Shown here: in pieces, positions 33,025 to 47,775 of the stretch
Numbering within the stretch: position 1 is the stretch's first letter
Layout of the letters: each line of letters opens with the position of its first letter
Origin: Dioscorea cayenensis subsp. rotundata
Taxonomy: Eukaryota; Streptophyta; Magnoliopsida; Dioscoreales; Dioscoreaceae
DNA: 64,000 nt
Assembly: GCF_009730915.1 (NCBI RefSeq)
Contig: NC_052487.1
Location: 620,001-684,000 of the forward strand
Direction of reading: 5' to 3'
Program-made: the position numbers and the translations under genes
The notes under the pieces: model-generated
Databases searched by the model: none
Told to the model about the DNA's origin: nothing
What the model saw: only the letters and a program-made list of their open reading frames with translations

Positions 33025-36000
33025 TCAGTTCATGAGGCAGAAAGAAAGATTAACCAGTTTCAACTGCTTGTCAAGTGGCAAGTAGTCTTTCAAGATAACA
33101 CAAGTCTGATGCATAACTTGTGACAAGAAAGCCGAAATTTTGGCTTCACTTTGATGGATTTGGTGTTGCCCAGAATTATCACCTTCAACATTCAACTGAG
33201 ATGCCCAGTTACAGATCCGCTCAGTCGATACCCATAGCTTGTTAACGATAAACTCCGCTGAAGAGGACCAGTTGCTATCTGTCAAAAGAGATGGTAGGGT
33301 GGCCGGCAAGTCACTCAGGACAGTCGCTGGATCCACAGTTAGAAGAGGCATTAATTTGCAGCAGTTACTCGATAACAAACCGATAAACCGTAGTGCCTGT
33401 AGACAATACATCAGATAGAAATTGTTGGTAAGGTATTAAAATTTGATATCAGATGCATCAAGAATATCAATGCATTAGCTTTACATTATTCCCTCCATTT
33501 CCTAACAGAACCTGTAAGGAATCAAATGCTCGAGCTATGTGATGTGATGAAGCCAAGGACACAAGTTTCGTTGCCTTCACGACGATGCCCTTAACAAATT
33601 ATCAGAAACTATGAATGTTTTGGGGGCATCATGATAAATTATCTAGGCATTCATTATCTTTTCTATCATGCGTCTCTCAGTGTTGTTATCTTTCATTCCT
33701 ACAAAATGCCAGTGAGTCCAGGGCAAAACAATAGCTACAGAGATGGGAAATATTATCATAATATGCAAGCGTGCATGCAAGTAAACAGCTCCAAGTTGTG
33801 AGACTAGGTGATCAGATTGGTAATTAACTGCCAATATGGCCTTAGGCTGTTAGCACTAAATGTCCACTGACGAACATGGGAGATACTCACAGTCGAAGGA
33901 TATTCAGACATGCAGCTCATCTCTAGAGCATCAAGAAGCCACTGTCTTTTGACATTATCAGCTTCATTGGTAATAGCTGCAGCAACTTCCAAAAGACAAC
34001 TCCACCAGATACCTAAAGTTTTACAACTCAAAATATCGTCACCACAATAACACAAACTGATCAATGTACACACATCAAAGAGATAAGAAAGGAAAAAAAG
34101 TAGATGTCATGTCGGCAATGCAAGACAGATATTCTCAAGTTGACAGCAGAGGCACATTGTAGTGGAACATGCAAAGCATATTAGGGAAAAAAAATAGATG
34201 CATAACTAGAAGGATTTGCTGAACCATATAATCAAATTAGATGCATAAAATTAAGGGAAAAATTCATAATAAATGATATGAATACTTTCATCTCAGTGAA
34301 TACTGGGGCATGGATTCAAGCAAGAATTTGCACAAAGATTCAAGCATATTACACAGTGTTAATGTTTATATAATCATGGCACGATCATGCAGGGTCTATA
34401 AGCATCAAGACCATATTCATCCTTTTTATTTTCCAAGCATTACCTTCAGATCCACCATCCAATAGGTAAGCTTTTAGATTTCTCAGGTCTGAAACTGACA
34501 AGCAACCTAGTCTGACTAGGCTAGATCTTGCTAAAATCCGCTTTGCTACTTCAACAGAATGGTTTCCTCCATTGATATCAGAAACCTAAAAAAAGACAGC
34601 GATGAATGTTAAAAACTCAAGGAGATGCTTTAGAGAATTAATATTTAAGTATGTAAGAAATATCTATACAATGATAAGCCTTAGTATTCTGCTTATCTAA
34701 GCTGTGAACATCGTTTGCATGGCCGTTCTACAGATAAAACTCGAGATGGTGCTTTAAATGATTAAAAATATTTACAGTGCTAAAAGTAGGCCTTAATGAA
34801 TAAATGAGTTCATAGTTGAAAGGTGAAGGTTATAAAGAACACCTGCAGCAAGCCCATTACCCAATCCTTTCGAGCCTTAGCCAGGCATTGTATAGCCTCT
34901 GACCACTCTTCAGCATTTGACAATGCCCTACCAGGAGTGTTGTCAGTGGTCAGCACAGGCAACAAATAAAACAAGCCTTCCATGCAATTCTCTATTTTAG
35001 ACAATAATATCGGCTCTATAGAAGCTTCAATGAGGCACAATTGAAGTCCACTCCAGCATGAAACTCGCAATAAGCTTTTATCATCCAGTTCATGAATTAA
35101 GCGTGAAGAAGATGATGAACAAAAATATTCGATCATATCCTCCAGCAGCTTCTTCATCCTTGAGCCAGAAAATATGCGCAAAAGACCTGACAGATGGTGT
35201 AACAGTGCCTGTTGGAGATTTGACTCCAGAGTCTTAAACCTTGGTAGGTCAGTCAGTTCATCCAAGAAGAGCAGGAGGGAACTAACATCATTTGCATGAG
35301 CTATAGAAAAATAGATGCATTCTTCTCGCAGAACCTTGGGGAACTGAGACATTTGTGACTTTGCAGAAATTTGGGTTTCATATCTCATACAGCTTCTCAT
35401 GATAACTGCCCAATCCATAGCAAGCAATCTAGGAGCTTTGGAGAGGCATCTTAAAACTGTTGAGATGGTGCTTGTTTGCAAAATCTCAGTCACCTTCAAG
35501 TCAGCGGAAACAGAAAAAAAAAACCATATAGTTAATACTATACGAAAAAATGGCAAAACTATCTTAGATGCAAAATTTTCTTAAAAAAGGGCAATATTGA
35601 ATAATAGACTAAAGCTATCATTGTCAACCTCATTAAAAATGCCTTAAATTATTTTATGGATATTATGACATATTCATTAAATTTATATTAACAAATAGAA
35701 AAATAATCTGCGCATGTTTTATCAAAACATTGCATTCAGTCGAATGAATACACATAAACATCTGCTGAAGTAGGAAAATAAAAAATTCCAATGCCGCAAG
35801 GAAGCTAGATGCTCCTGCCATGTGAATGATCACAATAAGACAGAATACTACCACAAAGAAAATCAAATTTAAGAAATCAAAATTTAAAAGAAAAACCTGA
35901 TTGTAGATATTATCTTTTAGCCACAAACAGAGGTTCCAAACTAAACTGTCCTCAGCAACACTTCGAGAGGATGATTTTGAGTCATTGGAACTACTTTGAG

Positions 36001-39000
36001 AATCACTAGTACTTTGAAACTCTTTTGCAAACCAATGGTGTCTAAGAAATGAAATAGCCCATGCAGCGTAGCTTCGTATCTGCGGATCCTTAGAGTCCTT
36101 TGCAAGAAGAAGAATTTCCTGAGTTACCGAGATTGACAGCGACTCACAAACATGACTCATAAGTATTGGACCTCGAACAAGTAACGACTCCTGCTAAACA
36201 AGACAACGTTAAAGTCAGGTTGACAAAAAATAAATGCAAAAACGAAATGGAGGATTTGCTGATAACCTGCTGGTCATTACTAATGTGCATAGAGAAAGGC
36301 TGGGGATGCATTTGTGTGAGATCCCCGGCACGTGCGCCCAAGGCATTCACTACTCCAAGCATGCCTCCAAACTGGACAACAGGGGGGTATGGGTGGCAAT
36401 AAGTACTCCTAAGAATCTCAAGCAGATTTTTTACATCATCAAATTTCATAGGCTGCACCCCATCGTTAATGATATATGAGAGTAAGGATCCAGCACCAGT
36501 ACAAGAGGCCATGAATAAATTCTGATACAGAGTTCCAGATTTTTGTGAATTCAGGAGGTCAGAAATTAGTGAGCCATAGCTATTGAAGAGAAAACCTAAA
36601 TCATCATCAACAAGTTCAACTCTCAGGCAAAAAGAAGCAACAGCAGGAAGTGTGATGCATGAACCTATGGATAGCTGAATTTCAGACATCTCGTCACGAG
36701 TAGATGAGTTCTTACAGGAGCTACTAGTGTGTGACATCCATGATATAAGCATCTCTCTCATTTTCAGCACAGCATCATAATTTCCAAGCCTATAAATTGC
36801 AATTGCAGAATATCCAAGCCCAAAGACAAGTCCTGCAATACCCCACATATCCTCTTCTGAGTCATGAAAATACAACTGTTGTGACGACGAACACTCATCT
36901 CCAACTGTAACTCCCCCATCAGGTGAAAAACAGTCATAAAAGCTTTTGATAGAATTAGATTCAGATGGGCAGAGCTGGCTTAGTACCAGGGATAAGGTCC
37001 TAATGACATTTTGAAGTAAAGTAGCTTCCAAGTGCCCAGTGCTTCTTTCTTCAAGGTTGGAATTCACATCAGGATGAACTCTAGAAAAAAGACCTTGGCA
37101 GGATAAACCCAATCCAACACCACATGCTCCTTTAACAAGATGGCTCTTACTCTCATCAAGAACCTGAAGGGATGGCAAAAGTAAAGCATAATAATCATAA
37201 AGAAATTTATTAATCTACCAGGATCAAAAATGGTTATTGAGGACACCATGCATCACTATATACCACTGAAAACTATTACATGGGCAAATTCAATAGTAAA
37301 TAAGAATGAGATGGTCCAAACTCCAAAGGCAACCAATTGCAGGAAAGATGCATCAAGATAAGGATGAAAAATAGCTCATGATTATTGTCTTCCTTTTAGT
37401 AGCAGTTACATTGCAACCATTGGGCAATGTGCAATAACATAGTTCATTCTATTAACAGCCACCTCGAGCCTTTGTATGTTTATATAAATATGGATCAAAA
37501 TAAGGTAACTGGATTACAATTAAAATATTAACTGGTCATGACCCACCACAGATTACAATTCACATATAAATGGAACACCAACTTTGCCCTCAGATTTTAG
37601 TCAGCGAGGAAATTCTGATGTAACAAAATTAAGATTTAAGACATTCGACTATGCTTATCTTGTTCACATACTTTCTGTTGGATCAAGTGTGATAGAACAT
37701 ATGGTTGGTGTTTCTTAATGAGATATATAAAATCAAAATTAGCATCATAAAGGCATCAAAGAAAGTTATGTGCCTGCAGAGAGATTTCAAGTTAAAGTTG
37801 TTGAGAAGTTTGAGACTAAAGAAAGAATCAAGGTAAACAGAACACGGAAAAATCAGAAATGTATTCAGTATCAGTAATATCTAAACAATGATGGTTTCAA
37901 AAAAATTGTAACAATTATAGTTGCCAGTATTATATTACATCAGGTTCACAGGAAAGTAGGGAAAAGGGTAAACAGAACACAGAAAAATCAGAAATGTATT
38001 CAGTACAATATAATAACACTTCTAAATTTCTAATCATATGCAAAATCAAAGTATTATATAATGTTTGGACTTTTGGAATAAAAAATAAATCCAGTAATAT
38101 CTAAACAATGGTAGTTTCAAAAAAATTGTAACAATTATAGTTGCCAGTATTATATTACATCAGGTTCACAGGAAAGTAGGGAAAAGGGTTGTCGAATTGG
38201 ACCACTGGTCTCATCTTTTGTAACTTGTGGATTTAGTTTCAGGTGAATTCGGATAGGTTATAAGGACTAAAAGGTTTTCCAAATACATATACAAGGCATG
38301 CAGTAAATTTGCACAGGCAATTTAGCATACAAAGATTGAAGCACGAGTAATATACATCAAATACGAGTTGATATATGGCTCTGATGTACCTTAAGGAGTC
38401 CAGTTATGACTTCGAACTTGAGCTGTTTATCAGTTGCATGAAGGCAATTTGAAACTAATCCCAAAGAAATTGCAGCAGACCATTGTTGGTACTCATGTTG
38501 ATACTCAAATAACCAATTTAGAAGAAATTTTGCTGCAGAGGAGATTACAGCATGGGCTGATGGAGGTGCAACCTGGGCAAAGCAAGAAACAATACATGAA
38601 TCAGAAGCAAACAGACTTACAAGAAACAAAAATTTAAGATATATATCCAAGTCAAACAAATGATTATCAAACAGCAACCGACATCCTTAATAGCAAAGCA
38701 CATTTTTAATAATTTATGGATGCCTTTGCAGTTTTTACAGCACTAAAGATTAAAAAAACTATAGGCAATATACAATATCAAAACCCTTACCATGCACAGA
38801 GCACCAATAGCTAAAGCAATGTTTACAGCAGCTCGAGGAATTGACTTTACCGCAACTGTGCACATTACCTATAGATGAAGATACATGAGAAAACTGTGCC
38901 AGAAAAAAGTGAAAACAAAAATAAAGATAAAATATCTTTCCTTTCTAAGAGAATTTAAGTAATATGAAGTTAACTAAAGTCAAATCCATGAATATGATCA

Positions 39001-42000
39001 TTCAACTCTATTATTTGGATGATACAGGCAAAGGTAGGTAGACTTTGACAGGGACACAAGTGTTGGATAGACCCACTTGTTAAAATCAAGATGCAGAAAC
39101 ACAGAAGCAAACAAAACATCTAGTAAAAAAAAAGACTCTAAATTAGGTAATTCATGTTAAAGTACTCCTAAGAAGCAATCTAAAAACACTGTAAATTTTA
39201 ACTTCAGGTTTTACTTAACCTCTTAACTATAAAGTTCAGGCATACAAAACATAAAACAAACCATACATGCGGAAATTCATTTCAAAGTGCTACTTCGAAG
39301 CAACCTAAAAACAACGTAAACTTTTACTTCAGGGTTTCCTTACCCACTTAACTATAAAGTTCAAATTTAATTTAGATTTTGAAGACTCATTTATTGGCAT
39401 TTGCCTGAGCACTGACAAGTCTATATTAAATTGTTCTTTAAGAGTCAAACAGAACCCTAAGTAGAAGTGTCCACAACTGTCGGCACGACTCTCAAACATA
39501 AGAGTTTGCCAAAATCATGGACTCAGAGGCAACAAGGTTTGAGTATTAGATAGCTTGAAAGATTCACAAAAATAATGAAGTGATTAGTGTCAAATTCTAA
39601 ATAAAAAATATATATGTTTTTTTGTTATTTAAAATGTCATGTAAACAATTCTAACATTTATCAACCACACCCCCCTTCACCCCTCATACAAAGCATTAGA
39701 ACCTGCAGAAGCAACCAAGTTTTTGTAGACATAGCCTTATGTAAAAATAATACGAGAAAACCTTAAAGATGTCATTAGCAGCTCTTGAGCTTTTCTCTGA
39801 AGATTTAGATGACACTTTCTCAGTCAATGTAATAGCTGCCCTCATCCAATGGTGAAGGAAAGGTTTCCATGATTGAATAGAAAGAAGGGCGAACAGAATA
39901 TTTCTTGGCAAATTTAATGCTTCAGCTATTTCCAGCAGTGCATTCTCATATGTAGTATGTAATTTTTTCAAATCCTACAATAAAAAAACATAATATCACA
40001 ATCACATTTAAGTGAAATAATGATCAAGAAAATCCTACAAAAAAACATGCCTCTTCATAGACTACAAAAAGGATCTAAAGCTATCCATCACTAGAAAACC
40101 TGCATTTCTCACCTTCAGCAGGATGCCTTGACTTGGGAAATCTGTAGGGGTGAATACAATTGATAAAAGAGCCGCACCAGGAAACTCACTTGCACCAGCT
40201 TTTTGTTTCCGTGCATCTAAAGATCACAAATAAGCCAAAGAATATATAAATTGTAAACAATACAGCATCGAGTTTTCTTGTAAAAGAAAGAAAGACTAAA
40301 GTGCAATGAGTTTACCAAAGACAAAATAAAACAAATTATCATTGACTATATTATATTACTTTGATACCTGTAGAAAATATCACCTGAGGGAAGGCTTCCA
40401 AAAATTTTTCAACTTTGTGCACTATAACTCTCTTCTCCTTCAGCCCTCTTCTTCGATTACTGAAAAAATGAAAAATATAATTAAAAATGTTGTTGGACCC
40501 CAATCATTTCCAAACACATGCAGAAAAAGAAACAAAAAAGAGTATAAAACTTAATGTTAACATGTGCTCAAAATTGATAATCTTGACTTCAAGCCCTTCC
40601 ATGGCCTTGAGTACTTCAGCATTATCTTCAGAAACAAGACATTCCAAATTTCTTCTCTTAAAGTTTGGAATGGCCTCCTGGACATGCATTATCTAAGAAA
40701 CATGAAAAAACACAAGATATCAAACGGGTTGATATCAGGAAAAAATTTATCTTAAAATACAAACATATACTATATATAAGTCAGAGGAATAGGCCAAACC
40801 TTACCTCATAAAAGGACAAGGACTTGAAGGCAGAAATCCTTGCTTTTACCCATAATTGAGAAGAGCAATAGCTTTTCGATGTTGCAACGTCCCACAGAAT
40901 TTGCAAAATAATTTTAGAAATGTCAGGATAAGCCTCTGCGTCCATTGCACCAAATTGTAACAAGGTGCACAACCTGAACCATGAGAACAAGGCTAAGAAA
41001 AATTAGTATCATGAGATCAACAATAAAAATTTGTCGCATTAAGTTAAACAAGGATTCAATAGAAAGATCGCCAGACGTAGGAATTTCAATGACCCACAAA
41101 CAATAGGAATTTCAATGACCCACAAACAAGTAGGCAAACCCCAGACCAAGTTTGCCTCAATCAGGCTTGAGCCAGGGAAAACTATCTTCCACTTCAGCAG
41201 CCATACGTCATACCAAGCTGCACATGACTTGAACTGACAAGCCACATTTCAGACTAAGAGAACCAATGTAATTCTGGCATTTAAGGTGCAGCGTTACATG
41301 ATTTGCCCTTGTACAGAATCCATCTTCTAGTGAACATAGACATGTCTCTCTAAATAGTAGATAACAATTTAGGTTGAAAGAAAGAAGTTTAGATTGCATG
41401 ATATCGAATATTTAACAGGCCAGAAAATAGCAAACCAAACCCATATAGAATGTGCCTTGGTTCAAAATAAATGAGCTGAACTCAAATAGTTTGCCACTTT
41501 TGAGCTTTTCTTGTAATCATACCACAAAGGATACATTTGTACTAAAAATGAATTCCAAACAAGTATTTTTAAGAAGAAAAGAATAAATCTCCATGACCAT
41601 CGTTACCTATTTGCAAGAACAGAATTGACAGAATAGTCTGTCACAAACTTAGCAATAACCTTCCATGCTGTGTAGAAATCTGAGGAAATGACAGATAAAG
41701 TGAATCAAAAAACTTAATACATGAAATACGATTTCAAACTTTCATCATTGACAAATATTCAAATTTTAAGATAGCAAAAGAGAATTATCTCATCCTACAC
41801 CATGTGAATAGTGGAGAAAAGTACTATCACATTCAACATAAAAAAACAAGGAAAAACTTGCCCCTATGTGGGGAACCAACTTAATAGTGGTTGCAAAAAC
41901 AGTCATATAGATGACAATCTTACAGTAATCATGGTATTTGAAATAAAACAAAAAAGATTGAATTAACATTCAGTAAAAATTAATTACCAACTACATCCGC

Positions 42001-45000
42001 TTCACAAAGATAAGCAAGGCTCTCAAAACCAAGAGCTTGAAGGACAAAATCTTGGCTCTCGATAGATGACTGCCAGTCCAGAATATGTTAATTCCTGAGC
42101 CTTACAAACATAAAATGACAAAGAAGAATAATTTTGGTATCTTACCGACACAGATAATATAAGGTCCACACCCCTATCAGGGTGATGCTTACAAACATCA
42201 CGAACTGAGGCGGCAATACTTGTACAAATGTCTCTTTCCGATTTGAAATCAGAGAATGCCTTCTGATTCAACAACCCCTATGCAGAACATGAGAAAAAAG
42301 ATAAGCATGACGGTAGATAAAGTATAATTTTGTCTCAAGCATTAGGGAATCAAAACAAAAAGGTCAGCATTTAAAGCAAGTTCAGAATTTTGAAAATATT
42401 AAAATAAAGCATTAAGTGTTCTCCCCATGAAAAAAGAGAACCACAGTTAGGGTGAATAAAGATATAGATTGTATCCATGGTTTGCAGACAGCAAAGTTTT
42501 AACTAGTATCAAAATCACATATATTTATGTAGTTGTGAAACAAAATTGACATCTACAGAGATAATCTTACTTGCACTGTACCAAATACCCGATCAGTGAC
42601 AACCCATGTCTTGCAAAGCAAACGGACAGCCACAGCATATAATAATCTAGAAGAAAATGCAGAAACAGATGAAAATAAAGAAGCTATGTGAAGCCTTATA
42701 TAAAAGAGAAGTTGCAAGAGAATTTGGTGCACCAAGTAAGACAGCAAATGTAAAGAGAGGATAGAACTAAAATCACCAGTAAATGCTAAAAACCTTAATT
42801 AGGAAAAAAAGTAAAAAATTAATATTAGTGTGTTTATTTGAAGAATTCTAAGAGCAATGCAGTAAAATAATAATAATAATAATAATATCATTGTAAAAAT
42901 AAATCAAATAGATGGCGTACGGTTTAGCGTCCTTGTGTAGCAATGGTGTTAGGGTCTGAATGATGAGAGGAACCATGGAAGAATGCACAGCAAGTGATGG
43001 AATGATTCTCAGAAGTCTGATCTGCATAGTAAGAAAACATAAACTTAAATAGAAAAACATGCCAACCTTTATTGCAAGTAAAGACATCAAGGACGTACAA
43101 ATTGAAGAGATCATTATTTATCTTATAAGCTGTATGGTGCTAAACAATGAAAAGATTGACACTCGGTTTCACATAATAATATTGGTGCAAAATTAGAATT
43201 GGTGGTCATAGGGAGCTAAGGTGTCGAAGCCAATGAAAGTCGCATTACAGTGCTAGCTAATGCTAGTGTAAGAAGCAATGGCGATGCTAGAACAACCCAG
43301 CAGATATAGTCTTGGTGGTGATGCTGGCAATAACCTTAGTGGAGACTATAATATAGCAGAATCAGCTTCAATACTAATTAGTAACCCAGCATAGTATTTG
43401 GAGGAAAACTCACTAGCTTTACAGTTTGTTGGCATAGTCCCACCATTTACAGTCTTTCTGAGAAAGCTAAATTACACAATAGAACCATCATTTCTTGCAC
43501 GTATTTACTTTTATAGTTCCAATACACCAACATCTTTGTTAAAGGAAAAAGAAAAACCACAAAGTAATGATATCAATAACATACCAATATTTCATGTGAG
43601 TTGCCGACATAATTATACAGTGTTTTAACGTAGAAAAGAATGCCTAGCAGCATTGGTATACCCAGGTTAGGATCCATTACACCAATAGCAGACAAAGATT
43701 CAACAGCAGACACACCACATGTAGGATGCATGACTAGTATAGAAATAACCGAACAAATCAACATGTGCATCCCTGCATAAATTTAAGCATGACTATTATA
43801 TGCTGAGAAGTGAAAAAAATAATGAACAAAAGAAATGTAAGTTCCAGCATGTTTTAGCACGTGATGCACTGGGATCTTTAAGACTTATAAGGAATAAAAT
43901 TAGGACAACGACTGCACCTGGCAACTTCTCTCCTTGAGGCTGGGACAATGAGAATTTTAGCCGATCGATAGTAAAAAATGAGTCATCTCTTAGATACTCA
44001 TTGTTTGTCTCTTTCATCTGCAGCACATCATTACAATAAAATTCTCGAGGAAATGAATGATGAATTGGAGGCGGCTCCTGGAAATACAATAACAGAGGTA
44101 ATAAATACATATATTTTATGATATGAACCAAAAGTAGAATAAGGGAATATATTCCCTGGCAATGCCTAAGACAAGAAATTATAGTAGTGAAGAGTGGCTG
44201 AATAAATTAAGCATTTTTTCATGGTGATAGTGCTCAGATGTTGATGCAATTATAACGACTGAGATTTTGATTTATTACAAGCAAAACAATACCCACAAAC
44301 CTCTAAAGAAAGTAAATCATTTCAAACTTTACATCCCTAATTCAATAGGTGAGTGATATACATTACAGCAATAAAAGGTCAATTACAACCTGAAACCAAA
44401 GGTGATTCAGCAGTCTAAATGTAATGGACTCCAGCTTGCTTGTATGTTGAAATTGAGAACTGGATTTAGAAAATTTATTTGGTTCAACAGACAATTCTGC
44501 CACCAGTCTCTCCACCAAAATAAGCAGATAAGACGCTGCAGCTTTTACGGACTTCGAAGGAGATACCAAAAGGTTGATTACTGGGAAAATAAATAAAAGC
44601 TCCTCACTGAGATGGCTTGTGACTCCTTTCATGGGATATTCTGGAACCACCAAAGAGGAACACATCAACCCAAATTTCCAATACAAATAACATATCATTT
44701 TTGGCAATGAAGGCGCCTTATGTCATACACAAGATACAATCCAGATTTATGCTGATATTCTGATCAGATTGTATTCATAATCTCTATACTAAACCAGAGT
44801 GGCAGTAAGAACATGCATCAAGAAAGGCTTTCACTGAACAAGAGAGAAAAATAATCCCCAAAAGTACAGCATTTTCAAATAAAAGCCTTCTAAAGAAAAG
44901 CAAATTTCAGCTATTAAAAACACTATGACTTCAATTACGTCTCCATAAAGAGAAAATGTAAAGTTTTTCATTGAGATAATTGAATTCCTCCACTTTCAAA

Positions 45001-47194
45001 TACCACTCAATGTTTAATAGAGACAAGTATCTAACAAGAGTAATAAATAAATACCAATAATTTCAACTGGTAAATGCTTAGAGCAAAGATGTCAAGAATA
45101 ATTCTAGGTTACATCCGCAGACTTCTAGGTTAATAATGCAACCAAAAACCATTTATTCCTAAATCACAATGGCAAGTCCTAAATCACAGATATATAAGAC
45201 ACATTTCTACTGGCTTCTGTCTAACCAGGCGTCTTAATCTTTATTCCCAACCCATGAACATACTTTGCTTATATATTGCTAAGCTGCTTAGATGTATAAT
45301 CTAACAGATAGAACTAAAAAATAAAAAAACCATGAGTACCTTATATTTGCATATCAAGAACCTAGGAAGTTCTTAACTAGACTTCCGGATGTTTAACTAG
45401 TCTTTAGCCCACAAGTTTTACCAAGAGATGCTGCATGATACAAAATGCAGAAAACTCTGTGGCATTCAACATAGAATTAGGAAACAAGTTAGTGAAAATA
45501 TTCAATTTGCATACACCTTCAATAATAATCCAAACACACACATGAAAATCACTTCCAAACTATAAGAGAAATTATGTGGGAACCACAATTAGAGTATGCT
45601 AGAGTAGCCTACACCTTATCATGCATTAATAATTTAATATGCATGAACAATGCTTAGAAAGAGATCTTTCAGCAGATTTACTTGTATTACTTCAAATATG
45701 GAAGTATCATATTTGGAGTGGGACCAACAAGCTAAAGATCTGATGAGTGCAGTAAACACTATAACAGAAATATCTGAACACTGCCAAGAAAAATAGAGGT
45801 ACATACCAGTTTCAGTTTTCCATTTGACTAGGAAAGTTAAAAGCTTCAAAATAGACAGCTGTTCGTGTTCAAACCCCACACGAGTGAGCGTGACTGACAT
45901 GGAAAGACTAACCAGATAAAATTCAGGTAAGTAGTGTAGGCCAAGCTCCTTTTGCGCCATCAGGAAACGTTTTGCTAATCCAGTAAGAATCTCAATTCCT
46001 CCTGGAGGGATATTCAAGGAAGTACATACTGATAGGACTGTCTCCAAGATCTCCATGCGACAAGCTTGGGCATCACTGCTCAACTGTTACTGTAATTTTG
46101 TCAGGTTGAGAAAACTAAGCTTCTGTTGTTATAAATAATACATGAAAAACAGATCATTTGATTGATGTTAAGATAGTAGAACAAAAAAAAAAGCACAATT
46201 TTGCTAGACAAGATTCAGCAGGCAAAAAGATCAATCACCTCTTCTTGAACGCTAAGCATTTGTTTCAAGACCACCACAAAGGCATCCAATACATAATCAG
46301 CAGAAGAAAAGAAATGTTTGAACTCCTGAGCGAGGCCTCAAAAAATAAGAGCAAAAAACACATCATAAACTGAAGTATTACACAAGAACTCATCAGCAAA
46401 CTAGCATATCAATCAGTACCTCTTGGTTATTGTGCCGGAAGTACTTCAGGCAGCCCGTGATAAGCCTGAGAATATCTACACCTTCTGATGGAAAACAGCA
46501 AGACAAGGATGCCAAGGATGATATCAAATCTCTTATAAATGTGTCCAAAGATGCCAAAAAGGGGATCCTAATGATTGAAAACAATAGGAATGGCCTCAAG
46601 AACAGGGAAACAGCTCCCATTCCAGCCGACTTGTTATGCACGGTGAACAACAAAACTTGCTGAATGAGCTCAGCATGCACTTCAGCTCTACATGAAAGCA
46701 CCTGCAAACACGAATTAGGAAATAAAATACTCGCAACTCGTCTACAGTAGTAGTAAAAGTGCAAGAAAAGAAAAGATGAGGATTTTTGGACAAACCTTAA
46801 CGAAAGGGTGAAGAGAAACAGGATCAAAGCGGCGACCCCATTGAGGATCTGAGCGGAAGGCAAAGCGGCAAAGGAACCCAATTCCCTTAACGAAAACCGG
46901 GACGAAGAGAGGATCGCAACCCTCGAGAGCGGACTGGAGCTCGACGAGGCCTTCGGAAGGCTCAAGCCGCCCTTCGACGATGAGATGGCAGAGCTCGCGG
47001 ACGGCCTGGTCGGCAACGGCGGGGGCGGTGGAGCAGAGGCAGAAGGAGAGGGCCTTCCGGCCGGGATCGGAGGCGAGGCCGAGAGGGGGACGATCATCCT
47101 TGAGCTTCCTGAATAGAGAGGCGACGGCGTGGCGCTGGAGGGAGGACTGAGGGAGCTTCGTCCGCTCAAGGAGAGGACCGTAGGAGGACTCCAT
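33025..47194 (-). CDS. RST1: RST1 (RESURRECTION 1), focadhesin-like ARM-repeat protein
   Basis: RST1 is a very large plant helical-repeat protein. In Arabidopsis it works with RIPR to connect the cytosolic RNA exosome to the Ski complex; loss alters cuticular wax, embryo development and transgene silencing. Twenty-six exons: 47194-46796, 46701-46420, 46325-46239, 46083-45807, 44640-44390, 44077-43918, 43772-43585, 43021-42921, 42646-42571, 42277-42146, 42069-41988, 41679-41607, 40973-40805, 40692-40562, 40459-40368, 40216-40113, 39974-39762, 38868-38791, 38572-38390, 37163-36267, 36193-35897, 35493-34843, 34585-34444, 34012-33891, 33589-33485 and 33396-33025. They sum to 5,664 bases (1,887 aa), near the family length of about 1,840, with all phases closing. 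The start MESSYGPLLERTKLPQSSLQ and LELQSALEG-type block in exon 1 fit RST1. The protein is the plant relative of animal focadhesin (DUF3730). Exon 1 is GC-rich. An in-frame upstream ATG in a longer frame is not preferred. Confidence 0.92.
37833..38188. repeat. Tandem duplication with an internal insertion, RST1 intron 19
   Basis: The block starting GTAAACAGAACAC and ending GGAAAGTAGGGAAAAGGG occurs at 37833-37967 and again at 37968-38188. The copies are nearly identical outside one segment. The second copy carries about 86 extra AT-rich bases (about 38005-38090) between CAGTA and CAGTAATATC. The low divergence indicates a recent event. Confidence 0.85.
39151..39363. repeat. Older 88-bp duplication, RST1 intron 17
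   Basis: Two 88-base copies (39151-39238 and 39276-39363) share the layout TTCAT...AAGT..TAC/CT..AAGAAGCAA..TAAAAAC, then ACTTCAGG, and end in CTTAACTATAAAGTTCA. About a fifth of positions differ, so this is older than the duplication at 37833-38188. A 37-base spacer separates the copies. Confidence 0.75.
42865..42887. repeat. (AAT)n microsatellite, RST1 intron 8
   Basis: About seven AAT units lie inside an intron, just downstream of the exon 43021-42921 in gene orientation. This is a likely length-polymorphic marker and has no coding effect. Confidence 0.9.
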
Positions 47195-47775
47195 GGATGC
47201 TGCTCTGCTTGCTTGGTACGGGGGAACAGGATTATATGTAGCATCTCTTGAGTTCATCTCAGCCGTACACGTGTTCAACGGTTGGAACGATGTATGGCCG
47301 TGATATATGCACTTCATAATAACAAATATACTCATTGCAAAATGCTTGTTGTATAACTAACTTCATAATAACGAATCAATAATAAATTCGAATTTTGAAA
47401 ATCTGAATGTTCTTTTTTTTTTTGGTGATGAAATTGTTATCCATTCCATAACTGAAAGAGGACTGTTTTCTAGTAAATCATTCAGGCGTTAATGCAACAT
47501 CTTTAATGCATACAATATAACATTGCAGCCACTAGCTTTGCTTAGGCTCAGGCTTTTGTACATTCATCAACCAAACCAGCTTGTTTTGCAGTGTGGGTGG
47601 GAGAAGACCACCAAATATAATAACAAGATGAGTAGGATGCGCTCCAGTGGCGATGATATGCAGCACCACAATTCCAGGACAGAAGTATGGCCGAAGACAC
47701 TATATGCTTGAGCAAGTTTTATAGTTTTCATGTGCTCATGTATGGTTTGTCATGCATTCTTCGTGTTTGCCGAAG
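47195..47775. promoter_or_regulatory. RST1 upstream region and AP1M 3' flank
   Basis: Both flanking genes run on the minus strand, so this 580-base gap must serve as the RST1 promoter and the AP1M 3' UTR. It includes CACGTG-like sequence (TACACGTG near 47267) and AT-rich stretches. No TATA box was confidently placed and no other gene is seen. Confidence 0.5.

Noticed and set aside
46393-47335. Long frames over RST1 exon 1 starting upstream at about 47335 or reading a different frame
   Set aside because: The 47194 ATG gives the conserved RST1 N-terminus. The longer in-frame start adds residues with no family match, and the other frame is a Pro/Ser-rich shadow of a GC-rich exon.
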